Assembly: GCA_020048595.1 (NCBI GenBank)
Contig: JAIFMH010000297.1
Location: forward strand, 1 to 10,322
From: Bacteroidota bacterium
GTDB lineage: Bacteria; Bacteroidota; Bacteroidia; Bacteroidales; UBA4417
Reading direction: 5' to 3'
DNA length: 10,322 bases
Shown here piece by piece: positions 9,026 through 10,322 of the stretch; position 1 is the stretch's first letter, and every line of letters begins with the position of its first letter. Below the pieces are notes generated by a model. It was given only the letters and a program-made list of their open reading frames with translations, did not search any database and was not told the origin of the DNA. Made by a program: the position numbers and the translations under genes.

Positions 9026-9155
9026 TATGGAAAAAATTTAAATTAAGAGATTCAGTGAAAATTTGAGACTTATGCACTTTTTGTAATTTTAAGGATTTCG
9101 AGTTTTCATGTAATTCCGGGTATATATAAAATATTACCGACAATTAGCATTTCTT

Positions 9156-9165
9156 CTGATATCAG
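9156..9165. repeat. 10-bp palindrome in the fecR leader
   Basis: CTGATATCAG is a perfect 10-bp palindrome about 130 bp upstream of the fecR start and about 90 bp downstream of the promoter candidate. A dimeric regulator could bind it, but a single short palindrome can arise by chance. The rest of the leader (9026-9227) is AT-rich and shows no reading frame or terminator. Confidence 0.15.
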
Positions 9166-9227
9166 CCCTTATATTTTATTTCGCTGAAACCTTATTAAAA
9201 GCATAAAGTTATAAATTTAAACTGAGC

Positions 9228-9286
9228 TAAGGTTTTGTTCTCATTACTGTTCTAGTATAAGACGATAAAGCAAATAAAAACACATA
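9228..9286 (-). promoter_or_regulatory. Candidate ECF-sigma promoter of fecR (copy A of a repeated block)
   Basis: On the minus strand TATGTGTT (9286-9279) is followed by 14 nt, CGTCTTAT (9264-9257), 4 nt and GAAC (9252-9249). Further downstream AATGAGAA and CCTTA also recur in copy B at 10191-10249, with small spacing changes. CGTC is the usual core of -10 elements read by ECF sigma factors, and TGTGTT would then be the -35. Transcription would start near 9247-9252 and run into fecR with a leader of about 225 nt. No TAnnTTTG housekeeping promoter is visible in this gap. Two copies with identical core spacing make chance unlikely; the link to this particular sigma factor is inferred. Confidence 0.55.
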
Positions 9287-9302
9287 TATAAAAATTACTT
9301 TT

Positions 9303-9869
9303 CTATTTCAATAACCAAATAACCAGCCAGAGCGGCATAAATTCAGAAAGTTCAATTCTCAATATCTTTAGTGAATTACTGATTTGTAACTCAACAGTAC
9401 GTTTTGAAATACCAAGTTTGTTAGAAATTTCCTGATTTGACAGACCATTGAGCCTGCTGTTTTCAAAAATTTCGCGGCAACGAGGAGATAGTTTTGCCAT
9501 ACTGGCTTCTATTGTCTGACGTAATTCTGTTTCGGCAAACCAAAAATCAACAGATGATTCAAAATTATCAGAACCAAAAAGCATGAAAGTTCTGTACTTT
9601 TCAATGACTTTTTTGTGTTTCAGTGTATCGAGACATCTATTCTTAATAGATGTAAACAGGTATGCTTTCAATGAAGTATTAATATGCAGGTTCTGACTAT
9701 CTATCCATAATGAAACAAAAAAATCCTGTACAAGATCTTCAACAGATTCTTTATCATTTAGATATTGCATGCTAAATGCGCAGAGTCCAGAGTAGTAGTA
9801 ATTAAAAACGTAATCAAAGACTACCTTTTCTCTTCTGATTAAACCTTCTATTAATAAACCTTCTTTCAA
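9303..9869 (-). CDS. ECF-family RNA polymerase sigma factor
   Basis: A 188-residue group-4 (extracytoplasmic function) sigma factor, the usual length. Region 2 spans about 12-85, with DLVQDFFVSLW at 46-56 in the core-binding/-10 recognition helix. A linker with EKYRTFM follows. Region 4 spans about 118-172, with LSPRCREIF and an HTH, GLSNQEISNKLGISKRTVE (142-160), that reads the -35 element. The hydrophobic tail FMPLWLVIWLLK is common in Bacteroidota members of this group. The ATG is 22 bp downstream of an exact housekeeping promoter, which supports the start. Next to fecR and an STN-bearing susC, it should be the locus activator, held by FecR until the transporter signals. It is likely to act on the repeated CGTCTTAT blocks, including the one upstream of fecR. 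Confidence 0.95.
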   Translation of the reverse strand: MKEGLLIEGLIRREKVVFDYVFNYYYSGLCAFSMQYLNDKESVEDLVQDFFVSLWIDSQNLHINTSLKAYLFTSIKNRCLDTLKHKKVIEKYRTFMLFGSDNFESSVDFWFAETELRQTIEASMAKLSPRCREIFENSRLNGLSNQEISNKLGISKRTVELQISNSLKILRIELSEFMPLWLVIWLLK

Positions 9870-9891
9870 TACAGTAAGATTAGTTCGATCA

Positions 9892-9922
9892 CAAAAATAG
9901 ACTTTTCGAGATCATACACAAA
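9892..9922 (-). promoter_or_regulatory. Housekeeping (Bacteroidota primary sigma) promoter of the ECF sigma gene
   Basis: On the minus strand TTTG (9922-9919) is separated by 19 nt from TATTTTTG (9899-9892), an exact match to the Bacteroides -33 TTTG and -7 TAnnTTTG consensus with normal spacing. The start of transcription would lie about 15 nt before the sigma ATG. This suggests steady expression of the sigma gene independent of its own activity. The AT-rich background raises the chance of a false match, but position and spacing are both right. Confidence 0.65.
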
Positions 9923-10088
9923 AATAATTTAAATTTAATACAAGAATAAAAAAGCAATATAAAAATGGCTTTTCTAAATTTATTTAGAATGAAATGAAAT
10001 TCAAAAGGGGAATAAATATTCTTGAGAAAGCATCTATGCGCATGAATGCTTTATTAGGTAATTGAATGCTAAGCAGTTGTTAATGCAT

Positions 10089-10124
10089 AAAAAAAAACTT
10101 CTTCATTTTCACGAAGAAGTTTTT
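10089..10124 (-). terminator. Strong intrinsic terminator upstream of the sigma gene
   Basis: A perfect 12-bp stem, AAAAACTTCTTC (10093-10104) with GAAGAAGTTTTT (10113-10124), has an 8-nt loop. On the minus strand it is followed by an uninterrupted run of nine T (10097-10089), so it ends transcripts coming from the right. On the plus strand there are only five T, but it could still work. It separates the distal promoter block from the sigma gene. Confidence 0.8.
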
Positions 10125-10213
10125 CCCTCAATTCACCAACCAACCCCAAGCCAATAGAGGAATTTAAGATAATTCAATTTGCCTTAACAATAAGGCTTCT
10201 CATTCTCAACCGT
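10089..10213 (-). ncRNA. Candidate small RNA or terminated leader, about 125 nt
   Basis: The stretch lies between promoter block B (predicted start near 10213) and the terminator at 10089-10124. It has no credible gene; the only ATG-led frame near the 5' end (10203) codes for 9 residues. The transcript would carry a 5' hairpin GCCTTA-TTGT-TAAGGC (10196-10181), a single-stranded middle, a G-rich tract (10152-10136) and the terminator hairpin. A promoter, a structured body and a terminator with no reading frame form the layout of a small RNA. It matches no RNA family I recognise. Alternatives are a conditional leader of the sigma gene, or a relic of a duplicated upstream region. Confidence 0.3.
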
Positions 10214-10249
10214 TCAAACATAAGACGACTAAGGATAAAATAACACATA
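10191..10249 (-). promoter_or_regulatory. Candidate ECF-sigma promoter (copy B of the repeated block)
   Basis: On the minus strand TATGTGTT (10249-10242), 14 nt, CGTCTTAT (10227-10220), 4 nt and GAAC (10215-10212) repeat copy A with the same spacing; AATGAGAA (10204-10197) and CCTTA (10195-10191) follow. It points toward the sigma gene but is separated from it by an intrinsic terminator and the housekeeping promoter. Its direct product would therefore be the short transcript ending near 10089, unless the terminator is bypassed to give sigma autoregulation. Confidence 0.5.
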
Positions 10250-10322
10250 CATACTAGATGTTTTTTTATTTGAATAAATCAAAAACACCTAAGGATTTTA
10301 TATCAAATGAAGATAAAATCAA
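10250..10322. other. AT-rich edge with no gene
   Basis: No reading frame is visible here. An inverted repeat GATTTTAT (10294-10301) / ATAAAATC (10313-10320) encloses 11 nt, and TTTATT/AATAAA lies near 10265-10278. These could be the end of a transcript whose gene is outside the window, but in such AT-rich DNA they may be chance. Confidence 0.2.

Noticed and set aside
1..10322. CRISPR arrays, tRNA or rRNA genes, insertion sequences, integrase or attachment sites
   Set aside because: No spaced direct repeats, cloverleaf genes, transposase frames or terminal inverted repeats were seen; the window is ordinary PUL sequence.

Overview
The window is a single polysaccharide utilization locus (PUL) from a member of the Bacteroidota. 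Every gene lies on the minus strand, so transcription runs from high to low coordinates. The diagnosis rests on a SusC/SusD outer-membrane pair, low G+C DNA, the absence of Shine-Dalgarno sequences, and an exact match to the Bacteroidota housekeeping promoter (TTTG, 19 nt, TAnnTTTG) in front of the first gene. The genus cannot be fixed from the sequence.

Layout in transcription order: a gene-free leader region (10322-9870) with one promoter-like block, a strong intrinsic terminator and the housekeeping promoter; an ECF sigma factor (9869-9303); a 277-bp gap carrying a second copy of the promoter-like block; a FecR-type anti-sigma factor (9025-7973, GTG start); a 111-bp gap with overlapping hairpins; a SusC-type TonB-dependent transporter with an N-terminal STN signalling domain (7861-4394); a SusD-type surface lipoprotein (4368-2695) only 25 bp further on; a 182-bp gap with a perfect 10-bp-stem hairpin; and a secreted GH2-like glycoside hydrolase (2512-1) that is open to the window edge, so its C-terminus is missing.

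The genes fit the known trans-envelope regulation of such loci. SusD and SusC bind and import a glycan. The STN domain of SusC signals occupancy to the periplasmic part of FecR, and FecR releases the ECF sigma factor, which then transcribes the uptake and hydrolase genes. The GH2 enzyme would process the glycan; its substrate cannot be told from sequence.

The most interesting non-coding signal is a pair of near-identical blocks on the minus strand, TATGTGTT-N14-CGTCTTAT-N4-GAAC. One lies upstream of fecR and one upstream of the sigma gene. The CGTC core resembles the -10 element of ECF-dependent promoters, so these are candidate targets of the encoded sigma factor. The distal copy is followed about 90 nt later by an intrinsic terminator and not by a gene, so it may drive a small RNA of about 125 nt, or a terminated leader.
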